Assembly: GCF_040807025.1 (NCBI RefSeq)
Contig: NC_090982.1
Span: 50,079,112-50,143,111, forward strand
Length of the DNA: 64,000 bases
Origin: Struthio camelus
Lineage: Eukaryota; Chordata; Aves; Struthioniformes; Struthionidae
Direction: 5' to 3'
Shown: positions 24,902 to 36,624 of the stretch, piece by piece
Layout of the letters: each line of letters opens with the position of its first letter
How positions within the stretch are numbered: position 1 is the first letter of the stretch
Notes under the pieces: model-generated
What the model was told of the DNA's origin: nothing
What the model saw: the letters and a program-made list of their open reading frames with translations, nothing else
Databases searched by the model: none
Made by a program: the position numbers and the translations under genes

Positions 24902-24969
24902 CTGTATACATACCTTTCATTTCACATTCCTTGTATCCATGTCATTGCAACTTTAGAAGAAATACTGTA

Positions 24970-25085
24970 ATTTTATATATGAAACAATATATATGCTGAT
25001 ATAGATCCATATAGATGCATCTATAACAGCTTGTGTTATATGCTGATATATATAACAGCCTATATATATGATATAGATGCTAAGC
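24970..25085. repeat. AT-rich, internally palindromic low-complexity patch
   Basis: Imperfect repeats of TATATGCTGATATA, ATAGATGC and TATAACAGC make up the patch. A perfect 14-bp palindrome, ATAGATGCATCTAT, lies at 25011-25024. It is followed by the inverted pair ATAACA (25023-25028) and TGTTAT (25034-25039). This looks like a decayed microsatellite able to extrude small cruciforms. Confidence 0.6.
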
Positions 25086-25186
25086 CGTGTTATGCTCAGA
25101 TGTATTCTAAAGGCGCAGTGACACTCCCATATAGTCCTAAGTTTGCTCTTCTGTTGCCCTGTTCTGCACAGTAGCAGCAAGAATCA

Positions 25187-25208
25187 GGTGGTGGTAGTAG
25201 TAGTAGTT
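25187..25208. repeat. Trinucleotide repeat (GGT)n(AGT)n
   Basis: Two or three GGT units run into about five AGT units. This is a short trinucleotide microsatellite. Confidence 0.6.
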
Positions 25209-28200
25209 TGACCTTATGGCATAAAATATATAAATAAAAACTTTTAGTTGAACTTGTCTTATCTAACGTAACCTCACAAGCCAAAATTACGTTACTCAAG
25301 ACTAGAGCAAGCCATAACATTGTGTACATCTCAGCAGGAAGATACAGCAGCACTGTTCCCCAGAGAGCTTTGTGAAAACACAGAGTTGAGGGTACAATTC
25401 CCTTCCAGTTATTCCTGGTAAAGAGTAATAAGTAGAAGATAAATGCATCTTATGAGGAATAATGCTTCCTCAAATATCTGCACCCAACCACTTATTCTAG
25501 CTCTCAAGATGAAGGACAAAATCTAGCCAGCTTATTCATAGTGGAATCAGTTAGCTGAGAAGTTGCCTTTGATTTTCACTCTCTGCGAATCTGTGGGTGC
25601 AGATGGGTTCTTATTCCAACTTATGGCTGAACGAGAACTGAAGATAATATACAGTCCAAAGTGGTTTTGATAGTGAAACTTCTCTTCCTCTTCATTTATT
25701 ACACAATTTCATGTCATTAGAAGTTAGATAGTTGAGCTTTTTATAGTCTGAAATTGTCTAGTGGCTTTTTTTTGTTAGATATTTAATCAGGAAAAAGTGC
25801 ACAAAAATCCCATCCTGACAACCACTTCTGGAAAGAGGATCCAACTTGAAGTCAGTAAGAAGAACGAATATTAGGCAACAGTAACATTGCTTTGACTTCT
25901 TGTTAGAGTCAAACATAAGAACATCACTAGTACAGTTCATATTGAGATGAATTGTTGAAGCAATTTTCTTGGGGATACAGGTCAGCATTTCCACTACTTT
26001 AAAAGAAGCAAATGACACTGATATGTGCTCTATCTGCTGGAACTTGTCACTTGTGTTAAATAAATAAGCTGAAGGCAAAATAATTGTGTCCTGTTCAACC
26101 TTTATGTTTAAAGAACTGTAAAAGAAATCACAAAGGTGTATATAAAGCAAATGCAATGTGTTGCCTGTGAGATTACTTGTCTAATCAGCTTAAATTGCCA
26201 CTAGATTCAAACTGCATAGCAGATGTGGAAATTGTAGATATTACTCTATGGTTTCATGCTCATCTTTACCATTATCTGACATGTTTTGGTTTTTTTAATT
26301 ATGACTTAAGGAGTAGTTTATCTTAAGATTAGCAATCAGTTCACACTCAACTACCTCAGCTACATTTTTAATACGAATTTAATATACTTTGTGACAACCT
26401 GTGGGGCTAGAAGTGCCACATCATTCTGGCAGGTCCTTTCAGATGCAATGTTTTAGGCTCGGGTAGTTCTGAGGAAGGTATTGCACATCTTGTTTTGTTG
26501 ACAATTAAAGGGGAGGCTGGGCCATGGCAATGCTGCTTTTGTCTACAAATTCAACTTTCCAAAGTTTTATTCTGGTCCAGTTTAGAGTCCATATATAAAG
26601 CAGCTTTAATTCCTGCATAAATAAACTAACACTAGAGATTATCCCTGGCTTTCAAGTCTGCTTAGAGAGTCAAGCAAATCGCAATCTAGGACAATCCATA
26701 TCGAGAAGTTCGATTGGATCTAGCAGTAATTCTTCTCTATTCCATGTAAACAGCTGAAGATGGTATTAGCAGTACACTACTTAGCAATTACAGAGGTTCT
26801 ATTTGAGTTTCAGTTCTATTTGTTCTTCCTACAGTCTGCAGAAGCAATGCCATGGGAGCAGAGAATCAAACAATCCTTGTATGTGACTAATTTGATATAT
26901 TTGTCAACCTCTGTTTCTGTCTAGCCAAACATGCAGCAGCAACAAATTCCAGCACAGATCCAGGTAGTTACTGGCTAGCAGATACTGGCTCAAGAGTCAT
27001 TGATGCGAGTCATCAGGAGTAACAGATGAATAGGAAAATAAGATGGTAATAATGGCTTGACAGGGAAGCAGAATAGAACAGTAGGAAAAAATTAACAGCT
27101 GAGCTGGAAAAATTATTAATCACAAAAGGTTATTCCAGCAAATGAAGTCTTTCTTTTTTCTTTTTCCTTTCTGTCCTGCTAGTAAATTGTGTAAATAGAT
27201 GATGATTACTCAGGAGTTTGATCATTATCTTCAGTTGTTCAATCAGTAGCTCACAAGAATACAATCTAATCTACAGCCATGTTCTTTTGTGACTTTTACA
27301 GTATTGAGCATTTGTTACTCACTGAACTCAGCATAAGATGAGATATGTGCTGTTCCCACCCTCTTCTGGGAGAGAATGCATAAATCAGGCATCTAGTTTT
27401 CTAGATCCTGGGTCCAATTGTACACTTACACTAGCAACATGTAAAAGAACACAGGTGGTACTTTAAACTCTGCCAACCTGCAGCAGCTCCCTAAGAGTCC
27501 TCTCAGCTGGCAATAGCCTGAGAGAGGCATGTGCTGGCCAAGCTTAGAGCTGTAGAAGGAAATGAAGATGAGAATGGCACAGTAGTTGGATACATGAGTC
27601 CTATACCTTCTGGGAATTCCTCTACTTTGGTAAAATACAGCCAATTTTTGCTTTATTTGCCTCAGTAATGAAACACAATAGGAGTAGAACAAGGATCGGG
27701 GTCAGTCCTATGTCATTTCTTCTGTCTTCTGAACAAGTGATCTAAACCGTACAAACAGCAGCCTTTCTGTTTGAAAGGGAGCAACAAACATTTTTGATTG
27801 TTTGAAAAATCTTGGAAAATGAGCTTTGAAAAAAATGGCTGCTTGTTTTCAGAGGAGATTCACCTGTGGCTACTAATCTATATGACAAAATGAGACATTT
27901 TTTTCTATCCATAAGCATTTTTGTACCATAAAAAGACCAATTAAAATGACTGTAACTGGTTTAACTGATAAAAATGGTTTCATCTTTTTAACCTCAGGGT
28001 CCCAAAGCAAAGCAGTTGTGTAGCACCTTATGAAGAGTTACTGCACAATGAGGGTTTAAATCTCTAAATGCAGAACAAAAAAAGATTTTCTTGGAGAGAG
28101 TCAATATCTAGGGAGAGTGACAACCAAAACTATCAAACAGGTTAAAAAAGTGATTCTTGTAAAATATTATAAAGGAAAAATGATAGTGTATTATTCAATA

Positions 28201-28650
28201 TTGGTCAAATACATTGTCTTTATCCTGTTGGTTTCATGGTTTCACTCTTCTGTGGTTCTGCAAACTTTTCTCACAACTGTAAGTCTTGCAGCTTGAAGCT
28301 ATAGATTGCAGTAAATTTCTTGTCACTCCGTGTTGGTTAATAGGTGTCAGAAAATGGATAAAAGTTCCAGAGAGAAAAGAATTCTTAAGCGCATCAGTTG
28401 ATGAATGAGAAGGAATGGCTAGGATTGGAACATATTTACATACCTTTCAGTAAGACAGAGAAGTTATCAAAACGACAGGCTAGAAAATGTAAATATTATT
28501 TCTACAAAATATGGATAGCAAGAGCAGTAATCTTTCAAACTCGCCTACACTGTCCCCTCATTCTAGGTTAATCTCCTAAGGAGAAACCATTTCTGGATCT
28601 AGTTTTATTTTCATTTTATTCTATTTCTGGATTTTCCACTAAGTCCCCAA

Positions 28651-28696
28651 ATAAGGCTATTAGTTATAACAACATAAGGCTATTAGTTATAACAAC
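28651..28696 (+). repeat. Perfect 23-bp tandem duplication (two copies)
   Basis: A unit beginning ATAAGGCTATTAGTTATAAC occupies 28651-28673 and is repeated without a mismatch at 28674-28696. Perfect identity means it is a recent duplication, an intraspecific length polymorphism, or an assembly artefact. Confidence 0.9.
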
Positions 28697-31600
28697 ATAT
28701 ATGTTAGAATCACAAAAGGATTTGGGCATCTAATAATAATTTTAGTCACCTGCATCCAGCACTAAGCCATTACTAAGATGTCATTTTGCACCTTCTACCC
28801 CTACCATGCTAAATGCTTCTCAGAATCAACATTTCTGCTGAAAAAAATTCTCTCAGTATCTGGATGTCTGATGGCTGGTTCAAGCATTCAAACTACAAAG
28901 GTCTTGTAACCACTTGTAAAAAGTTGCTAGCTCAAATACAGTTGAACATAAGGAAGAGCTGTGAAAGCAATCAAATCAGTAGTCAGTTCTGATCTGGAAA
29001 AAAGGTAAGAAAATTTTTTAAGGCAGCCTCCCCCATTAACAACAGTATCTTGCTGGAAAAAGTTGTTACAGTGAGAAATCCTGGCCTCTTATCAGTGAAA
29101 TTTTTTTCCTAATACCATTTCACGTGCTACATAAAAATGTATGGTGAAGTTTCAGCTCAGCAAAGGTAGTGTTAAAAATACTGGAAGACGTTTAGAAACT
29201 GCACTATGTAGTCTTCTCCTCAGCTGTGACGGGACAGGTGATTTTTCAGTGTATCATCAGACGAACTCACGCTTTCTCTTTCAAATCTTCCAGGTGACTT
29301 GTCAGTTGGTGGAAATTTTCCTTGGAGCAATTTCTCTTTTTCCTCATTTTAAACCGGAAATTGTTATTTGCTGTGGATGTCAGTCTTGATTCGTCTGTAG
29401 ATTCTATGCACAGAAATAAGCGTTTTTTTCTCAAGTTCTGGCTGGACCTGACAGAATGAATGTGAGATCTGAATAAACATGAACATCATTGTCTCAGCAG
29501 GGTAGAACTTCACTCCTAAAAAGTGGTAAAAGCTTTTAATTATTAGCTTTTGTAATCATACCCTCCACAAATATTTTTCTGGCACAAGTGTAATTTCATA
29601 TGGTTACTACTTTAAAAATGAGGACTGCTAAAAATACAAACTCTCTGATTTGTGCATTAATACTGTACTTGCGAGCATACAAGTATTTCCCATTTCTTAT
29701 CATGTGTTTTATTAAATAGATTCATTCTGAGACTTTAACTGGGAAGAAAAATGTGTTTCAATTTACACAGTATACACTTCAGAGAACAAAATGGCATATT
29801 TCACTGTATAATTTCTATGCTTTACGTTTGTCTAGCTTGATATAGGTGATGATTCTGTTGTTTTCAAAGAAAGGAGCCACCTGTGAAAAGTTTAGTATAA
29901 ATTTTTTAAAAGATTTTAAGAGAACTGGGTTTTTTCATCTTAATTTAACTTAAATAAAAGAAAAAAACCTTTTCTGAAAGTGTTTATTTGCTCTTCATAT
30001 AAAGAACAGTCTAACAATAATTATGAATATTTAAGTCATCGCATATTCCCTCTCTTTCTCTATGTGCAGATTATTATTCTTGAAAAATGGCATCTGTTAT
30101 GGAAAGAGATGAGAGAGGGGAAAAAAAGAAAGGTATAAAATGCATATTCTGCATAGAACGCACACCATCTCATTTCTAGAGTCTGTGAAACTAGACTGTA
30201 TAGAAAACAGACAAAGCAGCCCCAGAGGAAATTTAACAGACTATACATTTTTTACATCCAGGTCAAAAATCTGACTCAAGCTGACTGAAAGGTTTTCCTC
30301 TTGTATAGTTGCTCAGCACAGTGCAATCGAGAGTGTTAAGTGAGCTGTTGGTCCCAGTGATGTTTTTCTAGTGGACTTGTGTCCACGAGCTCTGGAGTGC
30401 TTTTCCCCACCCATAAGGAACAGCAATTCCTTGTAATTTGTCATGTTCCATGGTGGATAGATATTGGAAAAATCCAGTGATAGCCACAGAGCTTTAAAAG
30501 AAAGGCACTAGTTCAGAGTGCCTATCTCATATCTGCTTTACCAAGCTGTTACACACTCAAACAGAACAAATTTCCAAAAAATTTAGTCTTTTCACTGTCC
30601 AGGAGCAATAGTCTGAACAGAGTTTAGAGCTCCTTTCTATAGCCCTCTAGACCTAGTCACATTTTATAATGAATTCACCATTTGGAGAAAAAAATGTAAA
30701 TTGCTGAACAGTGAAATAACTTCTTCAGAGTGTCCCACTGAATTTGCTTTCTTTCATTGTCTCAGCCTGAGGAGTAGTTGCACTTTGTGACAGAGTTTCT
30801 GTGTTTGCGCGCCAAAATGATGAAAATGAAAGCCTTCAGTACATGACTTGCCTAAAGAAACTTTTTATATATCTTATTTCCATAAATTCGAGTTAATCTT
30901 TGTACAATCAGCTGCATTTCTTCACTGCCTGGCACATTTGTGTTCTAATAAAGCATGTATACCCATTATCATTGAAAGAGGTTTCTACTCTTGAAGAGAT
31001 GTATAGAATCATCGAAGACACTACATGAAAATAACTCAGGATATCAGAGATGGGCCTTACATGGACGACAATTTTAGTAGCTAAATATTCAGGGAAAATT
31101 ATTGAGAATTAGTCCTTTGAGAACACACCTTCTACCTACTGCCTAGGTGACCCTTCCCAAGACAGAACTAGAGCCTTGCTCAGAGCTAGCCTTACTCAAT
31201 CCTAAAGAGAAAAAAAGACAGCTGGAATTTATGACTATAAAAAGGGACAAGATGCCTTAGAATTATTCTGCTTTTTGTTCTGCTCAGTGACTTTAATTGG
31301 CTTAAACTGTCACAAAGCCATATCACCAGACCTGCTCGCTCCCCACTTCCAAACCCTGACCATCCCCTACACCATCAGGAGCACTCACTTGATGACATAG
31401 TTAGCCAATGCAAAGAATTAAAGTTGCAACTACTTTTCATTTTCTTTTGCTGAGTTAGTATTTTTGCTGGTGTAATGCTGAGCCTCCTCTTTAAGCGATG
31501 AGACGGGTGTCATTGTCATGCAAGCAAGAGGATGGGAGCAGGCAGCTGGGGGACGGAAGAGAAGGAAGCTAAATTATTATAATTAGCAGGTACTGAGATG

Positions 31601-31786
31601 TCTTCTCACCTTGTTCATACTAATCATACTAAAATAAAGAACAACAGTATTAAAATGTACAGATCTACTATCTAATGATGTGCTAAATCATTTGTATATA
31701 TGTAGAAAACAGTGGATGAAGTAACAGAGGAAATCGAAGCACTTATGAAGTCATGCCTTTGCTCAGGTTACAGCCTTACTACCTGT

Positions 31787-31830
31787 AGACCTCAGGAGGA
31801 CTATGCAGAGACCTCAGGAGGACTATGCAG
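31787..31830 (+). repeat. Perfect 22-bp tandem duplication (two copies)
   Basis: A unit beginning AGACCTCAGGAGGACTATGC occupies 31787-31808 and is repeated exactly at 31809-31830, followed by AG of a third. It lies just upstream of an ancient CR1 relic and, unlike that relic, has not diverged. Confidence 0.9.
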
Positions 31831-31849
31831 AGTGACACAACATTTCAGA

Positions 31850-32290
31850 AATCTAAAGCACTGTCAACATCAAGTTAATCCCAGGAATCACAAGCCAGCA
31901 AACTGGTACAATAATCTACTAAAACAAATATAAACTACTAAAACTACTTTGGTATGTCAGTAAAATAGTGGATAATAGAGAACCAAATGGCAATGCTTTA
32001 TTTAGACTTTCAAAAAGCCTTTGAGAAGGAACTACAAGGAGAAGCTCTCAAAGAAGGTAGGACATAGCATTGCTATGAATTATTAATCATCTGGTAACTC
32101 AGAAACCAGAAGTAGCAGTAAGTAAGCAATAAGTAACCAATTTTCAACTTGATCCAGAGTATCCAGCCTGCGACATTTACAGGGACTAGCAATGTTAAGC
32201 CAGTTTCCTGGAACAGGAAACATATATTAACAGACTTGGCCAAACTTGCGGATGACTACAAATTGCACTTCCAAATAGGATTCTTTCTCA
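31850..32290 (+). mobile_element. Ancient CR1-type LINE fragment (central RT region), decayed
   Basis: Blocks appear in CR1 ORF2 order. CCCAGGAATCACAAGCCAGC (near 31880) resembles the 'NYRPVS' region. GCAAACTGGTACAATAAT follows. TTTATTTAGACTTTCAAAAA with GCCTTTGAGAAGG (near 32000) encodes the 'LDFQKAFDKV' motif A. GGCCAAACTTGCGGATGACT (near 32238) corresponds to 'AKFADD', the catalytic Asp-Asp motif. Spacing between motif A and FADD is much shorter than in an intact element, so internal deletions have occurred. This is a dead relic and is not related to the two young copies by recent duplication. Confidence 0.7.
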
Positions 32291-32366
32291 GACCAAAGAG
32301 GTATGAACCTCTTCAGTTTCTTCTGCTTCTTTTTGAAGATCAGGTACACAGTATTGAGAACAGTAT

Positions 32367-32409
32367 TCGTAGATATTCACAGGCTTCTTAGGCCAGAAGG
32401 GACCATTGG
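32367..32409 (-). mobile_element. Ancient CR1 3' terminus, minus strand
   Basis: Read on the plus strand, ATTCGTAGATATTCACAGG followed by CTTAGGCCAGAAGGGACCATT matches the reverse complement of the 3' end of an old reptile/bird CR1 family ('tagattctaaggccagaagggaccatt'). The degenerate GATATTC-type octamer is the terminal repeat. It faces the CR1 relic just upstream, so the two are separate insertions. Confidence 0.55.
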
Positions 32410-32456
32410 GGCCCTACTGAAATCAGTGGGAATTTGACATTGAATTTAATAGGGCC
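32410..32456. repeat. 47-bp palindromic ancient repeat
   Basis: GGCCCTACTGAAAT (32410-32423) and ATTTAATAGGGCC (32444-32456) form imperfect inverted arms around CAGTGGGAATTTGACATTGA. The centre resembles the 'cagtgggaattttgccattga' core of old palindromic repeats in reptile and bird DNA. I cannot name the family. Confidence 0.5.
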
Positions 32457-35400
32457 TCAATTTTAGCTTAAAATATTTTTTTCCCATCTGAAGGACGGTC
32501 ACACTGGATATAGTTTAACTTTGTTGTTTTTGTTGAGATAGCTCATACGAAGAAAACACAAATCTCTTTTTTGGAGTTTTTTGAGCATAAATAGGGAAAA
32601 GATTGAATTTTATTAATAAAGTTATATTTCTCTGTCATGAGAAAGACATGTATTCATTACTTATTACTTCATACTTTTATAAGAGAGGTCTGTGTTTTGC
32701 TTTGAAAGCTGACTATAGTAAATCACACAGTAATACTATCTACTGTAAGAAAAGATTTTTTAAACACTCACAACAAATTGCAGATTTTTTTAAAGATGCC
32801 TGTAGTATATCTCCACAGTCAAATGAAGTATTTGTAAGGAAATCAGCATACCAATCTCAGTCTCTACAACACTGCGAAATATGCCTTACCTTTTTTCATT
32901 GCACAGTAGGTAAGCAAACACCTACTGCAGGACTGAACCAATGTCTTTTGCATCACAACACCTTAGAATGGTGAAAAATTGTTCATCAAGGAAATAAAGA
33001 AACAAAACAGAATAAGAAAATAGAGTTGAATTTCTAAACTTACAGTAGACCTATACAGTAGCACAGAGGTTTTGTTCTGGGGGAGCAAGGGATAAAGAGG
33101 TAAAAGCAAAATAATAATTTTTTATAGTGATATCATGGCTCTGACCAGTAGAGTTTCATCAGCATATATACCAGCCTTGCCGGTGAACAAAATTCCCTAA
33201 GTCTAAGTATTCCTGAAAGTATCTTCAGTGCAACACAGAATTAAAATTAGGCTTGAGATTCCCCCAAAGTGACTAGTAGTTTGAGTTTCTCAGGTTCTGA
33301 TTGTCCAGAATAAGATAAGTCAACTAGACTTTCTCTGTTTTCCTCAAGAAGAACAATTTGGTTCATCTGGTTCACAAAATTCATTCCCAAGGCAGTATGT
33401 TTACATTAAGTAGCTACAACAGTACAGTAATACAGAACTTAAAAGAGCCTTCTGTGGTCACATACAAAGGCTGCACAGGCTAGAAACAGTCCATGGACCT
33501 CAAAGCCTTTGGATCTGCAGTGTGATCAGCAGTTACCACAGGACACAAATTTTCTCAAATTAAAGCTATTACTCCATGATAATTCAGGGTAAAACTTTCC
33601 TTATCTGAAGCGATGCACAGACTTGGCAGTTGAACCTCACTAATCCTGCAGCCTAACCATCTCTAGTCAAATGACTAACAGATCTACTGCTCTATTTCTG
33701 GATTTCTCACATCTGTCAAAACACATATCTCGCTGTGTACACCTAATCTAGCCATGAGATTAGAAATAAATTTAGATAAGGGAGCTCTTAATCTTTGTCC
33801 ACTATCCCATTTCTCAATTATTGCAACACAACCACCTTTGCCTGTCATCAGTGTCTTGAAATTCAGCATGATTTGCATCTTAGACATTGCTCTAGTTCAG
33901 ATTTAGGGGTTCACATATGATTATAGTTGCTACACTTTAAGGAATGGCCATTTATAACCTGAGCCACAAGCGTAAAGTATTTCCAAGGATGAGAGAAAAA
34001 GCATACCATTAAAACCTTACCGAAAGTTTTAAGTTAACATCTTTTACCCCTTATCTGCTATGGGTGGGAAGCGTAGACACAAAAGAGCTAGCTAAAAGCA
34101 CGGACAAACGAGACAGAAATGCAGGGCAAAATACTGCTGTGGGAAACAAATGCCCACTTGCTTTGCCTTTATAAAACCCTTGGAAAATCAGGATTATTGC
34201 TGCTGTTCCTGTCAACGTAAAGAAGCTACTGCTGAGAAACAGTGGCCTTTCCCCAAAGCCGATACATGCATCCTGTAATGCCCTACTTACACCAGGAGGC
34301 AAAAGCCCCACTCTCCCTCAGTCTTTCAGCTTTGTCATGCTGAGAAGCCAGGACTCACCTCTCATGCTTTCACATTTCTGCATCTCTGCTGATGTATGAT
34401 ATTTGGTTAGGCCACAGTTGTTCAATTGTGCTCTGAATTTACACATACTTTCTGAATAATACTGCTAAAATACAAGCTTGACAATTAATCCAGAGAGCTG
34501 ACATTCTTGGTCTCATTCTTGTCATCTCCTATCTGAATTACATGAAAAATCTTATCTTCTGGCCTTGACAAATGCACTCTTCCGTGCTTATACCCAACCA
34601 GAATGGTTCTGCAAAGATCATTTTCCAAGCCTCTCACTCTGAACATGATACACATCTATTTGAATCATCCACTGCTCCCTCCTCTCTATCACATCAGGCA
34701 TAGTCTTATTTCCTCCTATCTCTGTGTAATACGCACCCTGTCCTTCCTCTATATTTGAGTGATACTCAGTGCAATGGAGTCTGTTCCTTACTATGGCTCT
34801 TAACACTGCATACGTAATTGCAAATACAGCAGCACTACAAGTGTTAATGTATAGCTGTGAAGACCAGTCACTCCAGTGAGACACATTACTTTAGATTTAA
34901 AAAAGACCAGAGGCAATGATCATGTTTGCCGTAGAAATTTAAAGTTGAAACAATCTAGTAAATCAACACAGTTATGAGGGGCTGCATCTTTCCCCTCATG
35001 TCAGAAGCATGGGGTACTGCGAGAATAAAAAGCTACAGCAGACAAACAAAAACACATAGCATTGCTACCACAGACCACTAGCAATTCCACTATCAATGAT
35101 AACTGTTCATTACTCTTGTTGAGCAGATTTTGACAACTATATACGAGGAGGGTTAGAAAAGAACAGTAGAAGATTCTACCTTTATCCATGTTCTGAGGAC
35201 AGCATCTGCAACCCTACCTCTGTCCTGCACAGTCCAATGGGAAGATAAATGTCTGTAGCATTTTATATTAATGTGTGACTCTCTCTTTCTCCTTCAGTTT
35301 TGCATGCTTCCTGCTTGAATGCTTTAGAGTTAAATCAAAGACAGCTATAAGTTAGCACTGAAACCAACCAGCCAGTAAAGATAAAATTACAGTCTAGATC

Positions 35401-35727
35401 ATCAGCACCGTCTAACACAAAAGTCAGTTTTATACCTGATGAACTCTTTCACCACATCCCTGGTGACAAAGCTGTATTACCTAAGAAGAAGGGAATCAAA
35501 ATACATAGTCTCTGTAGAAGGAGAAGGGATAAGGCCGTATGAGCCCAAGCAAAAATAACCTGAAAGAACAAGCAGATAGTCAGGAAAGACTTACGCGCAA
35601 GCAGAGAGAGTAAGCTGCAAGTCTGACGTGTTCCTCCTCATTCACAACAAGCAGAAGTCAAGCCCATGCAAGATTTGAGAGGTTACAGGATTCCTTTTTA
35701 ATTTCTGTCTTTGTCTAACATCCATCA
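32457..35727. other. Non-coding DNA, no gene recognised
   Basis: AT-rich unique sequence. A short hairpin with perfect 8-bp arms sits at 32904-32927. Frames at 32603-32974 (plus), 34051-34311 and 34618-34884 (minus) lack recognisable domains. I see nothing else in this interval. Confidence 0.5.
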
Positions 35728-35768
35728 GATGGCCTCCAGAGGTCCAACCTACATTATTCTACTGTGCG
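35728..35768 (+). mobile_element. Old CR1 3'-end fragment
   Basis: CATCAGATGGCCTCCAGAGG then TCCAACCTACATTATTCTA matches the CR1 3' UTR pattern 'gatggcctccagaggtcccttccaacctacattattctatg', missing about five bases of the 'cccttc' block. The terminal octamer has decayed. It lies 140 bp upstream of the young CR1 and is an independent, older insertion. Confidence 0.65.
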
Positions 35769-35907
35769 ACCTGCAGATGAAAGAACAAATAGTGTACTGC
35801 TATGAGAAATTGCTTCTAAGTCATTTGAAGCATCTCACAGCTTCCAAAAGGGAGTCGTGCATGGTTCCCAGTGGGCTGTGAGTCACCGAGTGGGGGAAAA
35901 CCCACTT

Positions 35908-36624
35908 TGGGGGTTGACCTGTTGGAAAGTAGCTCTGCCGAGAAGGACCTGGGAGTGCTGGTGGACAACAAGTTAAACCTGAGCCAGCAGTGTGCCCTTG
36001 TGGCCAAGAAGGCCAACGGTATCCTGGGGTGCATTAGGCAGAGTGTTGCCAGCAGGTCGAGGGAGGTGATCCTGCCCCTCTACTCAGCCCTGGGGAGGCC
36101 TCACCTGGAGTACTGTGTCCAGTTCTGGGCTCCCCAGTACAAGAGGGACATGGCACTCCTGGGGAGAGTCCAGCGGAGGGCTACCAAGATGATTAGAGGG
36201 CTGGAGCACCTCTCCTATGAAGAAAGACTGCGAGAGCTGGGCCTGTTCAGCCTGGAGAAGAGAAGATTGAGAGGGGATCTCATCAACGTGTACAAGTATC
36301 TGAAGGGGGAGTGTCAAGAGGATGAGGCCAGTCTCTTCTCCGTGGTGCCCAGCAACAGGACAAGAGGCAATGGGCAGAAACTGAACCACAGGAAGTTCCG
36401 TCTGAACCTGAGGAAAAACTTCTTCACTGTGAGGGTGACAGAGCATTGGAACAGGTTGCCCAGAGAGGTGGTGGAGTCTCCTTCGCTGGAGATATTCAAA
36501 AGCCGTCTGGATGTGATCCTGGGCAATACGCTCTAGGTGACCCTGCTTGAGCAGGGGGGTTGGACTAGATGATCTCCAGAGGTCCCTTCCAACCTAAACG
36601 ATTCTGTGATTCTGTGATTCTGTG
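35908..36624 (+). mobile_element. Young CR1 LINE copy 1, 5'-truncated, plus strand
   Basis: This 717-bp GC-rich block ends in the CR1 3' UTR: a hairpin-forming CCTGCTTGAGCAGG, then GGTTGGACTAGATGATCTCC and GGTCCCTTCCAACC. Three exact ATTCTGTG octamers at 36601-36624 mark the terminus. The 5' limit is set by loss of similarity to copy 2 at the T of 35908; sequence upstream is unrelated. Such 5' truncation is the usual outcome of CR1 retrotransposition. The remaining ORF2 frame is intact to its stop at 36534-36536. Intactness and near-identity to copy 2 mean a far younger insertion than the relics at 6, 32 and 54 kb. It lacks a promoter, ORF1 and most of ORF2, so it cannot move by itself. Confidence 0.95.
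35910..36536 (+). pseudogene. CR1 ORF2 3' fragment (C-terminal reverse-transcriptase region), frame intact
   Basis: About 209 codons of the CR1 ORF2 C-terminus remain open. Landmarks are K-D-L-G-V-L-V-D near the start, [26 protein letters not shown], then [12 protein letters not shown] and a basic stretch to the stop. The endonuclease domain and the catalytic palm motifs lie upstream of the truncation and are absent, so no enzyme can be made. The open frame continues about 12 codons into non-CR1 DNA. By my count the protein differs from copy 2 at six of 209 positions. Confidence 0.9.

Larger units (their letters stand above)
24902..31786. other. Non-coding DNA, no gene recognised
   Basis: AT-rich unique sequence. 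It contains the palindromic AT patch at 24970-25085, a (GGT)/(AGT) trinucleotide run at 25187-25208 and the 23-bp duplication at 28651-28696, each listed separately. Scattered frames under 135 codons (for example 25758-26156 on the minus strand) show no domains. Confidence 0.5.

Noticed and set aside
31000..31065. TATAGAATCATCGAAGAC and GGATATCAGAGATGGGCC, loosely like a reversed old CR1 end
   Set aside because: The blocks are out of spacing, and no GGAAGGGACC or ATCTAGTCC block follows.
36084..36446. 120-codon minus-strand frame
   Set aside because: Antisense of CR1 copy 1; the same shadow appears opposite copy 2.
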